Shown: piece after piece, positions 52,701 through 59,562 of the stretch | Layout: the number at the start of each line of letters is the position of its first letter | How positions within the stretch are numbered: the stretch's first letter is position 1 | Origin: Pelecanus crispus | Lineage: Eukaryota; Chordata; Aves; Pelecaniformes; Pelecanidae | Reading direction: 5' to 3' | DNA length: 64,000 nucleotides | Assembly: GCF_030463565.1 (NCBI RefSeq) | Contig: NC_134643.1 | Span: forward strand, 75,079,721 to 75,143,720 | The notes under the pieces: model-generated | Told to the model about the DNA's origin: nothing | Database searches by the model: none | The model's input: only the letters and a program-made list of their open reading frames with translations | Made by a program: the position numbers and the translations under genes

Positions 52701-55700
52701 TTCATAGATTCCCAGCAACATCATCAGAATACCCACACCTGTCACACAGAACAATACCAAGCTTGTTAAAGTAGCTCCGCATAGTACTTAACATGAAAAT
52801 TCTCATTAAATCCACTGGTACCAGCAACTTAAAGCAAGAAAACAAACAATTACCGTGCATGACCACAGCTATGCTTCAGTCATCAGCATGCTATTTCTCT
52901 GCTTAGTTCTTCTTGTTCCACTCTTATTTCTAATAACTAGCATGCAGCCGAAAGTCCAGCCACAGTCTTGAAGTCATCTGTCTGCTTCCAGATTCCAGTT
53001 CTGTAGTGTAGCCATCTAAGTACTTATTTGGACACTTGGGACTACCTCATATCTTGAAATGCAGCAAACTGTTCGCTCCGCCTGTACTGTATTAAAAGGT
53101 TCTATTGCAGCTTGGATAAGAATACTCTACTTGATGAGAGCCAAAGGCTCATCAAGCTCAGTATCCTGTCTCCTGGTTTTGGCCAGGCTTATGTCTAGGG
53201 AGGAGTAACAACACAGGCATGTGTGATACTTTCCCCCTGCTATGAACTCAGCTTCCAGCCACCTGTAGCTGAAAGACTTCCTGAAATACAGTTTGCAGTT
53301 ATATCACTTAAATCTAACTTGCAGTGAAGGGAGTTAGGCATGTACTTCGTGGCTCATGTGTGCCACTTGTTGACCTGCACTGAACTCTTATGCATCTTTA
53401 TTCATATTGGTACTCCCCTAGTTCAGATATGCATGCACAGTTCTCAGTCCCATCTCCTTTACAAGACAGACAGATATTTCCAGTTGATAGGGCTTGTTTG
53501 TGAGATACCAGACTCTCACGTCAGTCCTCTTGAATAATTAGGTGTCTTCTACTCTCACAAAGGTGGTTCTCTTTTTCCTGACCTCCGTACCCTAACCTAT
53601 TTGAAATTCTGCTTACATGGTGTCCCTGCCTCTCTCTCCAAATACTGTCCTGTCCAGAGCTAATCATGTTTTCTGCTATCGTAAGCATCTCTGTTTCATG
53701 TTAAAAAGCTTGCATATAAAACAAGGGCTAAGCTTTAGTTTGGTCTGATAGGACAATAAAGCCCACATAAATCTATGAAACGAAAATTTCGAAGTTTGAG
53801 GTTTATTTTTGTTCTTTAAACATGTCCCCTCAGTCAGTTGCCATGCATTCTTCAAGGCTTGTAGAAGGTAAAACGCTTCCTGTGTTAGACTGTCCAATGT
53901 GAGTTGCTTTACTCATACCTGCAGAACTGTTAATTTTTGTGACAGCTGTGTGCAGGCTATAGTGTGAAATTTCACCAGGCGTTAAAGAAAGATGTCACAT
54001 CTAGTTGGCATTGCAGATGGAATTAACAGAATATATTTTGCTTAGGAATTGTCTGAGAGCGGGATGCAAAGCTCTCTTGACATAATTGAGTAATTTTTGT
54101 ACAAACTCTAGCATGCTAGAGACCATGAGTAGTCAGATCCCGTGTCACATAACCCATGACAAATTCTGCTGTGTTATTCCCTAATGCAATATTGATATTC
54201 TGTACCAAATCAGAGCGAAGTGCCACTTAATCATCAGCATTGTATCTGGCAAACCACTGGCTTACTTGAAGTTCATTCTTTTGATTAGAGTCTATCTTGT
54301 GTGATACTGGGAGGTTTGAAAAGATCACAGGATCACAGCCAAAACTTAACTGATTGCCACGAAGCTAATAGTTCTATTAGAGATGCTTCAACATGGAAAA
54401 CAAAAATACAAACCATCTTTAAACTTTTTACAATTTTTATGGTTGATTCTTCTTGTGCAGGGAGAATTTAAAGTGTCTGAGCGATACATCACCATGAGTG
54501 ACCTGACAGCTGCCTTGGAAGAGAACAGAGTAAAGGAGATGTTTGGTGCTGGAACAGCTTGTATTGTGTGTCCTATCTCTAAGATTTTATATAAGGGCAA
54601 GGTAAGAAAATGTCTCTTCCCCCCCCACACCTTTCCTTCTTTCTTCAGCATTTTATCATGATTAATTGCAGCTGAAGCAAAAAACAAGTGAGATAGAAAA
54701 AGAGTGCTGCCAGAGGCTCCTGGAAAGATGAACAGTGTCAGTATGTTGTTTCCCAAGTGAGTTACTGCTATGTTGTCAGAAGAGAACTTTCCCTCTCCTC
54801 TTCTGGGGTTTTTTAATAGTTAAAATAATAAAATCTCAATTCCTGGGAAAGGGGGAAAAAAAAAAAGTAGTTCCCAGCTCCCAGCCTGTTTGAAAATATA
54901 GAAAAATATTTCCATGTTTCTTTTATTGAATATTTTTTCCAAAATTAAGGCACCTGGGAAAGGTGAGGAAGAGGAAAGACTTTCACAAGGAACCAAATTT
55001 CTGAGCCACTGCATTCTTTCCTTCTCAAAGTCATCTGTTCTTCACCCCTCATGGCAGGGAACCCAGCTCTGATGGAAGAGGTGTTTCAGGAGGGTGCACA
55101 GCTGCTTCCACCTACTACACACCATATGGGAGATTTCTCCTGCACAGGTGGAATGCCACAGACATTCAGACTATTAAGCTGACTTGATGCTATTTAGCCA
55201 GCACAAAGTTAGTTCAGAAGCCTGGGTTATTGCAGCTGCAAATATGGATGTGCTTTGTTCCATTAAATATGACAAGTACAGTAAAAGTCTGTTAGGTGAT
55301 ACTTCTTGAATTAATAAAATGGAATAAATGTATTAATATTATCAGATGCTAAGATAATATGAGACATATCAAGGTGCTGAGTTATGAGTATTACAAATGT
55401 ACCTGTTGTGTTTCTACACATACTTTGAAATTAAGTACTGTATATAGTGTTACTACTCTTGCCTGTACAATATACCCTCTGTTTTGGACAGATCTTTTGG
55501 AAGGCCTAGATTAGCCTTTGTTTAAAAACAGCATAACAGTTCAACTAATCTAACTTTTCACTGGCTCAGCACGCGCTCCTGTAAAAAACATTATAACAAT
55601 CCTGGCCTACTTGTTAGGAGGGCTAGAAAGCTTGATAAATATTTATTAAAATTCTGGGTGACCCTAAGGTATTTACATGTATATAAAGCTATTATTACAT

Positions 55701-58700
55701 GTTATTTTCTCCCCCCCACCTCCTTCTTTATTCAATCTCAGCATTTGCACATTCCAACTATGGAGAATGGACCTCAGTTAACAAGCCGTTTCCTGAATAA
55801 GCTGAGCGATATCCAGGTAAGATGCTTCCTCTTCTTTAACGAGATAAAATAATAAAAGGTGAACGTTTGAAAAGGATCTGTCTTTAATGTCTAAAAGCGC
55901 TTGTGTAACTCCTGTGTTACCTTCTGATGTCTGGGCGATGCTTTTGCAATATATGTTAGGGCCTTCAACAATTTGTGATCAGTTTGAATCTCCACTGATC
56001 ACTTCTAATTGCAGTCCAGGAAAAGCTCAGCATCAGAAAGAGTTGAGACTAGTTCTAGCACCTTGTTGAGTGTTACGTGTGGGAATAGGTACTGCCTTAG
56101 CAGTTTGTGTCATGAGACAGACAAGTGCCTTCTCTAGAAGAACAGCTTGTGAAATCCAGAATTCTGTTTCAGAAGACAACACTGGAATATGTGTCTTTCT
56201 CCCTTGGCCAATAGATAGTGAGTAGATTATTAAGACAAATTTATCCAGCCTGCTCCCTGAGGCTTCCTCCCCTGCCCTCACCAATCACCCTGCTTTTCCA
56301 CCCCCAACCAAGGCTCAGGAGGAGGCTGAAAAAGTGTGGATTGCTTCTAACCATTATCTTTCTTGGACCTTTTCACTTTACAACTATGCATATGGACCTT
56401 TTTGCCTTTCAACTATGTACATACCATGTGTTTGTTAGTTACATGCCAAGAGTAAATCCATCACTTCAGGAAAGTGCTGGACTGTTATGTACATGTTTAC
56501 TTCTGGCGTTTCTTCCTTCTTTAAAAAAGCCAGCAGAGTTAGAACACTTCATTGTTAGAAACATGATTAAAATCAAGAGAATGGTGGCTGCTTCCCCTTT
56601 AAGAGTCAATCTGTTAAGAGTCAAACTGTTTCTGCACTTTTCTATCTGTGGAGAGATGAGGTCATATCCAAATAGACCCCAGGTTGTCATACAGAAAAAA
56701 TGCTGCAACGCACAAAATGGAATATATAATATTCTTAAAATGTCAGGGTAGTTTTCAGGATCTTTCACAAAGATCTTTTATATATTCTATGGGGGGGAGG
56801 GGGGGAAGATCTCTTTGCAGTATCATTGACTGTTGTCGTATCATGTTGACGGTCTGAGGCTGTTATTCCAGAGAACGTTCAAGTTCTGAAGACTAAAATG
56901 CAATGGAAATTACAGCCAAACACAGCTTTGGTCTCTGTGCTGTGCTGTTGCCTGAACTAGGGCAATGTATCCATTTCATGTTAGACAATGGACATTTGTA
57001 AAAAAGTAAGAATTCTCAATACCAACATTGTCCTGCATTTGAACCTGTGACCAAGAGGTGCAGGGCTCCATATCCAATATCATTATACCGATTCCCTTGT
57101 GTACAATATATGCTTTTTTAACATTTTCAGTTTATCTTCATTATTGTGTTTCCAAGTCTGTTTTCATGCTGCTCATTGTTCTTTCGCAAGTGTTCTGTGT
57201 TCAACAGGATTTCTTTGGATTTGAACAGCTGTTCAGTGGAACTAGAGCTAGAGTGACAAATCAGAAACTCATGGGCAGAACTGATTCCATTTCTCATGCC
57301 AATTGAGAGAGACAGTAGTAGCACTGCGATATACATTTTCCTTCCTATCACTGAGTGGAAATCGTGATTACTAAAGGTTGATAAAGATTTTAGATTAAAT
57401 CATTTACATTGTATACAGTAATGGTGTGCTTATGAATGAATTAGTCATAGTACACTGTCTTCTATAACTGCTTGAGTTAGAAGATTTAGAGATGAGATTC
57501 TTTTCTCTGGGAATACACTCGCTGAAATACTGCTCAGATGTTTTTGTGATTTTGCATTCCATGCTTTGAGAATAAACAAGCTTTTGCTATACCCTTTAAA
57601 GTGTAGATCAGGATGCAACCTGGAAGGGATAGAAAGAAGGTAAGATATATTGTTTATACTACGTGATATAAAATACATTTAAACACTGCAGTCAAGACAG
57701 CAGCGAACAGACATTTAGTCAAAACCCCCATCTTTCTCAAAGTTGCACAATCTAAATGGGTAGGCCAGCAGAAAACAACCAGGGAAGGAGAATGTATGTG
57801 TTAATTTTTACAAAGCAGGACCCATGGGGGAAGAGGGATGGGATTGACTAGCCTGAGGTCTCAAAGTCTTTGACAGAATCAGAAAAGGAAGCTAAATTTG
57901 CTTTTATTTCCAGAATGAAAACATCTAGATTGTAGTATAATATTTTCATTCCCCTTTTAATTCTGGAAGCAGGTTCAAACCATAGTCAAATGGCAACTCA
58001 GACCAGCCCTTGCAATTTTTGAAGTCAGCATCAGAGCATTAGATGACACTACTACATAAAGCCAGCAAAACTTACAAGTAATCCCCTGGCCTTTGCCTGC
58101 TTTCTGATTGGGGGAGGTGGGGGGTCCCAGCTTTTCTCTGAGAAGCAGTGATATGAAGGTCGAAGACATCTCTTTTTTTCTCCCTTTGCCCCCATCCTCA
58201 ACAAAATCACCTCACATGAGGGTCATCCAGTGCTTTGTGCTTAAACTAATGATACATCTGCTTTTCCTTGGCTAGGGTTCCTAAGGCAACCAGACTGACA
58301 TCTGGGAATGTAAGCTGGAAATCCTTTGAACAAGTAATTCATCCAGGGTCCTGTGTAGCATCATACCAGTGTTTAGTCAACCACATCGCAGACTGCAGAA
58401 CAGGAGCAGCAGAATTAGTAATGAAACGAAAAAGTAGATGTGATAGTATGGAGGTCATTTAGAAGCTTTACCTGCTGGAGTAAAGAGTAAAGCACAAGCA
58501 CACTGAACATCATTCCTTTATGGATCTAGAATTGTGTTTTTCTGGCTCATCCTGATTTGGAGCTGTTGTCTTTTCCCTGTTTTAATGTCCCTTTTTTCTC
58601 CTTTCCTGCTGATGCAGAACCTGGATTGGAGGAACTTTTATCCTCTCTGGAGAAATCATGAAGTGATCTTTTCAGCTTAACATAAAGCCTCTAAAACCAG

Positions 58701-59562
58701 TCTTTATTCTTTGGCAAAATGTGTTTTCAAGCTCCCTGAACATGGTACTATGAGGGAAAGGAGTACACCTTACACCTTACACAAGTACAACTTACACCTG
58801 CCACTAGTCTGGCCACCTCTGCTTTACTTACATGCTTGAGCCCTATGTGCATTTTTGGGGCTCTCTGGAGCATTGTTTACAGGACTGGTGACAAAGAGCT
58901 TTAGAACATGGAGCCAGTTTAACAACCAAAAGTGCTGCCTTGGGACTGTATCCTCCCCTGGAAGGAATACAGCTCCATGCAGTAGGTTGCCTTCATGTCT
59001 GCCTGGTGGTCCTGTTGGTTTGCGTATGGAAAGACAACTTGTTTTATCTGGGTTACAATTCTCTCTAATTGTACTCTGTGGTATTTGTGATAGGTTTTAT
59101 TTCACTTTCAATCAGAAAGCTGTAATAAAAAGCCGCCTTGAAAATAAAAAGAAATAAAAACAAATGTGTTTGTTTATTGGAGCTTGAGCAGGGGCATACT
59201 TATGAATGAATCGGTGAACTGACCTCAGGGAATAACTGTATTAAATTGATGGAAAGCTCTAGTGAAGCAGGACTATTCTGTATCATCTCTAGTGAGTATC
59301 AGTATCTCCCCTTCCTAGTCTACTTATTGGAAGATGGATAAATCTTCAAGCTGCCTTTAGGCTTTGCTCAAATCAAAAACAGAAGGCATAAGAAATAATG
59401 TAAGCCACTCTCAGGGTGGTGGATATGAATCTTTCTGAGGATAGGCCTAAGAAGTTATCATGATTGTACACTGTTACTTGTAACTTTTATTCTTAAACTC
59501 CATTTTTTACTTCGTTTCAGTATGGAAGAGAAGACAGCGATTGGGCAGTGCTGGTGTCATGA
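16670..59562 (+). CDS. BCAT1: BCAT1, cytosolic branched-chain aminotransferase (exons 2-11, spliced)
   Basis: BCAT1 reversibly transfers the amino group of leucine, isoleucine or valine to 2-oxoglutarate in the cytosol, giving glutamate and branched-chain keto acids. It is a fold type IV PLP enzyme. Coding segments: 16670-16741, 35454-35654, 38937-39047, 39949-40068, 43957-44120, 46393-46535, 52471-52556, 54461-54601, 55742-55816 and 59521-59562. They sum to 1155 nt, an unbroken frame of 384 codons plus TGA. All introns are GT-AG. Junction phases are 0 except exon 6/7 (phase 2) and 7/8 (phase 1). Conserved motifs include GDCKLGGNYG (PLP lysine), EVGTMN, PGVTR and the CIVC redox pair, in family order. 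Human BCAT1 is about 386 residues, so only a short first exon is missing; its start codon was not found here. The mitochondrial paralogue BCAT2 is less likely because the order and wording of motifs match the cytosolic form. Confidence 0.96.
16742..22624. other. BCAT1 intron 2, first part, nothing recognised
   Basis: This is AT-rich intronic DNA after the exon 2 donor gtatgt. The 118-codon minus-strand open frame at 20934-21290 has no recognisable protein family character. No repeat was identified with confidence. Confidence 0.5.
22625..22785 (-). mobile_element. Old CR1 LINE 3' fragment (antisense)
   Basis: On the + strand, agaaccataggccatctagtcc and later gatgtccagtctgaacctcc correspond to the reverse complement of a CR1 3' end and C-terminal ORF2 region. 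The copy is diverged and interrupted, with a T-rich stretch replacing part of the consensus. Confidence 0.7.
22786..27227. other. BCAT1 intron 2, middle part
   Basis: This is unique AT-rich intronic DNA. A short CR1-like 3' remnant may lie at 26883-26947 (ggatggactagaaaaggtcc, ttccagcc). Nothing else was recognised. Confidence 0.4.
26883..26947 (+). mobile_element. Possible CR1 3' remnant
   Basis: About 65 bp resemble the CR1 3' UTR (ggatggactagaaaaggtcc followed by ttccagcc and a degenerate octamer ttcttatgg). It is too short and diverged to be certain. Confidence 0.45.
27228..28325 (-). mobile_element. Solo endogenous-retrovirus LTR, ~1.1 kb, with internal tandem repeats
   Basis: I recognise this from memory as a long LTR family common in birds; the retroviral sense strand is the minus strand. 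On the + strand it starts near tggtggggtgaccctggctgg and ends near acaaacccaatac. The middle (about 27590-28020) is a series of imperfect 40-50 bp units, each beginning with a variant of CTCCAGCGTGGG. Near the 5' end of the minus-strand sense there is a TATA-like block (ataacatattttgcgg). No internal viral genes flank it, so it is a solo LTR. Flanks share TTATAT (27220-27225 and 28326-28331), possibly a decayed target-site duplication. A 260-codon + strand open frame inside it is a by-product of the tandem units. Confidence 0.75.
27590..28020. repeat. Imperfect tandem array inside the long LTR
   Basis: About nine to ten degenerate units of 40-50 bp occur, most starting CTCCAGC(G/A)TG and containing (G/C)CATGGG or CACGGG then GCAGTCC/TCACAGCC. 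The repeats are GC-rich against the AT-rich surroundings. They create overlapping open frames on both strands that are not genes. Confidence 0.7.
28326..34189. other. BCAT1 intron 2, third part
   Basis: This is mostly unique intronic DNA. It contains a C20 tract (31731-31750) and a local direct repeat gccttaagaaag x2 near 31940-31963. Open frames in this stretch are short and uninformative. Confidence 0.4.
31731..31750. repeat. C20 homopolymer tract
   Basis: Twenty consecutive C are followed by interrupted C-rich sequence (gctcccccgcatccccctc) and then an A-rich run. It can form a G-quadruplex on the minus strand, which is the non-transcribed-RNA side with respect to BCAT1. Confidence 0.9.
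34190..34260 (-). mobile_element. LTR end fragment with A24 tract
   Basis: The + strand block attaactctatcccagtc, aaaaccagtaca matches the terminus of the solo LTR at 34858-35424 (aattaactctattccagcc, aaaaccaggaca). The preceding accatacgagctactac matches the next part of the same family. Between them a run of 24 A (34208-34231) replaces a few bases. Only the first ~70 bp (in minus-strand sense) of the LTR is present; the rest is absent. Confidence 0.7.
34261..34857. other. Intron 2 segment between two LTR copies
   Basis: This is unique intronic sequence. It contains tctgac at 34831-34836, a good match to a splice branch-point consensus, about 20 bp before the solo LTR insertion point. Confidence 0.4.
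34858..35424 (-). mobile_element. Solo endogenous-retrovirus LTR with perfect 5-bp target duplication
   Basis: The element runs from TGTTGTGGTTTAGCC to AACCAGGACA on the + strand, with the TG...CA ends of a retroviral LTR. It is flanked by ACTTC on both sides (34853-34857 and 35425-35429). The sense strand is minus: TGTCCTGGTTTTGGCTGGAA opens it, a degraded TATA-type motif (gtatacaaac) is near the middle, and it ends AAACCACAACA. A 5-bp duplication fits ERVL-like or gamma-like elements rather than the 6 bp usual for beta/ERVK elements. No viral coding region remains. It lies antisense to BCAT1 and ends 29 bp before exon 3. Confidence 0.92.
35454..35654 (+). CDS. BCAT1: BCAT1 exon 3 (N-terminal domain)
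   Basis: This exon encodes 67 codons, from [10 protein letters not shown] to SLHYAIE. It holds the hallmark BCAT segments [11 protein letters not shown] and LSLHPASS, which form the small N-terminal domain covering the active site. The acceptor AG is at 35452-35453 and the donor gtgagt starts at 35655. Both ends are phase 0. A retroviral solo LTR ends only 29 bp upstream, so the acceptor has a very short native lead-in. Confidence 0.96.
35655..38936. other. BCAT1 intron 3, nothing recognised
   Basis: The donor gtgagt is at 35655 and the acceptor cttggtag ends at 38936. It is AT-rich unique intron with several T-rich stretches (for example near 36450 and 36760). No repeat or exon was recognised. 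Confidence 0.55.
38937..39047 (+). CDS. BCAT1: BCAT1 exon 4
   Basis: This exon has 37 codons, starting [10 protein letters not shown] and ending RRATLP. The LFEG-K-RG block is the class IV aminotransferase signature near the substrate pocket, and RLFRP/NMDRM follows as in BCAT family members. The acceptor is tttggcttggtag and the donor is gtatgt at 39048. Both ends are phase 0. Confidence 0.95.
39048..39948. other. BCAT1 intron 4, nothing recognised
   Basis: This is a 901-bp intron between exons 4 and 5. The minus-strand and plus-strand open frames inside it are short and show no family motif. Confidence 0.6.
39949..40068 (+). CDS. BCAT1: BCAT1 exon 5
   Basis: This exon has 40 codons, [10 protein letters not shown] to [13 protein letters not shown] and SLYIRP are highly conserved. 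In the family the Tyr and Arg of this block line the substrate side-chain and carboxylate pocket. The acceptor cttcccag is strong and the donor gtgtga (40069) is weaker than consensus. The first codon is Cys (TGT), where the mammalian protein has Val as I remember it. Confidence 0.95.
40409..40505 (-). mobile_element. CR1 LINE 3'-end fragment (antisense, intron 5)
   Basis: On the + strand, atcatggaatcgtttaggtt, ggaaaagacctttaagtc and gtccaaccattcacctgaca are the reverse complement of a CR1 3' UTR. Only about 100 bp are present. A second CR1 copy in the same orientation begins about 55 bp further on. Confidence 0.85.
40560..42005 (-). mobile_element. CR1 LINE, truncated ORF2, antisense in BCAT1 intron 5
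   Basis: Minus-strand reading gives the CR1 reverse transcriptase: YRPVSLTS and [12 protein letters not shown], then [15 protein letters not shown] (motif A), [19 protein letters not shown] (catalytic Asp-Asp) and the C-terminal [13 protein letters not shown] region. The frame is shared by the two open segments (41938-41591 and 41491-40631) but is interrupted by stops at 41591-41593 and 41525-41527. Relative to the copy at 5760, about four codons are missing just after GP at the second segment's start. The 3' end is aaggttggaaaagacctcga in + orientation. The 5' limit is approximate. Confidence 0.94.
42006..43139. other. BCAT1 intron 5, unique part
   Basis: This is AT-rich intronic sequence between CR1 insertions. 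No feature was recognised. Confidence 0.5.
43140..43215 (+). mobile_element. CR1 LINE 3'-end fragment (sense, intron 5)
   Basis: agccctgcttgaggggcctt followed by gccttccaacctcaacc and the octamer-type tail attctgtgattctgtgg is a typical CR1 3' end on the + strand. It is only about 75 bp long. Confidence 0.8.
43957..44120 (+). CDS. BCAT1: BCAT1 exon 6 (carries the PLP lysine)
   Basis: This exon has 164 nt, 54 codons plus two bases, beginning [10 protein letters not shown]. It contains SPVGPYF, the [12 protein letters not shown] block and the first part of LGGNYG. By homology the lysine at 44110-44112 (in GDCK) forms the Schiff base with pyridoxal phosphate. It ends in phase 2 and is completed by the G that opens exon 7. 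The donor gtaaga at 44121 is strong. Confidence 0.96.
44121..45095. other. BCAT1 intron 6, first part
   Basis: Unique intronic sequence follows the exon 6 donor. Nothing was recognised before the CR1 insertion at 45096. Confidence 0.5.
45096..45766 (-). mobile_element. CR1 LINE, 3' third, antisense in BCAT1 intron 6
   Basis: The minus strand encodes the C-terminal CR1 ORF2 region ([16 protein letters not shown] to [17 protein letters not shown] end) without a stop, then the standard 3' UTR and the octamer tail (on the + strand, catagaatcatagaatcg). It is 5'-truncated at about 45766, where cagaagtgaaa occurs twice (45764-45774 and 45779-45789). Divergence from the other two long copies is low. 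Confidence 0.93.
45767..46392. other. BCAT1 intron 6, last part
   Basis: Unique sequence leads to the exon 7 acceptor. The T-rich tract ttggtctttctttttgtctc ends just before the AG. Confidence 0.5.
46393..46535 (+). CDS. BCAT1: BCAT1 exon 7
   Basis: This exon has 143 nt. It completes GGNYG and continues with [20 protein letters not shown] and the block [12 protein letters not shown]. In the family the Glu and Thr of EVGTMN bind the cofactor pyridine nitrogen region and the substrate. It ends in phase 1 with the donor gtatag at 46536, a relatively weak splice site. The acceptor tctctggaag has a poor pyrimidine tract immediately upstream, but a T-rich run lies slightly further away. Confidence 0.95.
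46536..52470. other. BCAT1 intron 7, nothing recognised
   Basis: This is a 5.9-kb intron with no confidently recognised repeat. Open frames on both strands are short and lack family motifs. An ATG-poor purine-rich stretch near 49330-49500 is notable only for composition. Confidence 0.5.
52471..52556 (+). CDS. BCAT1: BCAT1 exon 8
   Basis: This exon has 86 nt encoding (G)[21 protein letters not shown] and LDLARNW. PGVTR is the PLP phosphate-binding loop of fold type IV aminotransferases. The acceptor is tgtttgacag and the donor is gtgagt at 52557. It enters in phase 1 and leaves in phase 0. It sits 5.9 kb after exon 7. Confidence 0.95.
52557..54460. other. BCAT1 intron 8
   Basis: This is a 1.9-kb intron that contains an old CR1-type fragment near 53148-53300 and otherwise unique sequence. 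Confidence 0.5.
53148..53300 (-). mobile_element. Ancient CR1-type LINE fragment
   Basis: The + strand text caaaggctcatcaagctcag, agtatcctgtctcctgg and cagccacctgtagctgaaag resembles the reverse complement of an old amniote CR1 subfamily 3' region (typically with wording such as catctagcccagtatcctgt). It is highly diverged and the assignment is from memory. Confidence 0.45.
54461..54601 (+). CDS. BCAT1: BCAT1 exon 9 (CXXC redox motif)
   Basis: This exon has 47 codons, [10 protein letters not shown] to KILYKGK. It contains [15 protein letters not shown]. The two cysteines of CIVC (54560-54562 and 54569-54571) match the redox-sensing CXXC centre of mammalian BCATs, and the preceding Thr-Ala contributes to phosphate and substrate binding. 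The acceptor is tcttgtgcag and the donor is gtaaga at 54602. Confidence 0.96.
54602..55741. other. BCAT1 intron 9, nothing recognised
   Basis: This is a 1.1-kb intron. A pyrimidine tract with a C7 run lies just before the exon 10 acceptor. The minus-strand 122-codon frame overlapping exon 9 is a shadow of the exon. Confidence 0.55.
55742..55816 (+). CDS. BCAT1: BCAT1 exon 10
   Basis: This exon has 25 codons, [10 protein letters not shown] to [15 protein letters not shown] is conserved in BCATs near the C-terminus. The acceptor tcaatctcag follows a pyrimidine-rich stretch and the donor gtaaga starts at 55817. Read-through into the intron would add 11 residues ([11 protein letters not shown]) and then stop at about 55850. 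This matters for the candidate intronic polyadenylation site downstream. Confidence 0.95.
55817..59520. other. BCAT1 intron 10
   Basis: This is a 3.7-kb intron. It includes a G7AG7 tract at 56791-56805, a 177-codon + strand open frame (56218-56751) with no recognised family, and a cluster of polyadenylation signals at 59124-59158. No known repeat was recognised. Confidence 0.5.
59124..59183 (+). terminator. Candidate intronic polyadenylation site
   Basis: AATAAA occurs three times (59124-59129, 59143-59148 and 59153-59158), followed by a T/G-rich stretch (caaatgtgtttgtttattgg). This is the usual arrangement of a vertebrate cleavage and polyadenylation site. It lies 337 bp before the last exon in the gene's sense orientation. 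It could serve an intron-terminated BCAT1 transcript or an unannotated RNA, or be inert. Confidence 0.4.
59521..59562 (+). CDS. BCAT1: BCAT1 exon 11, C-terminus and stop
   Basis: This final coding exon has 13 codons ([13 protein letters not shown]) and a TGA at 59560-59562. It follows a good acceptor (ttcgtttcag). YGRE-SDW is the conserved BCAT1 C-terminus. The sequence after the stop is presumed 3' UTR. Confidence 0.94.
   Translation, partial: YGREDSDWAVLVS

Noticed and set aside
54388..54756. 122-codon minus-strand frame over exon 9
   Set aside because: Antisense shadow of BCAT1 exon 9.
56218..56751. 177-codon open frame in BCAT1 intron 10
   Set aside because: It is the longest frame not explained by a repeat or exon, but it has no recognisable family or domain, no supporting splice structure, and a composition like the surrounding intron.
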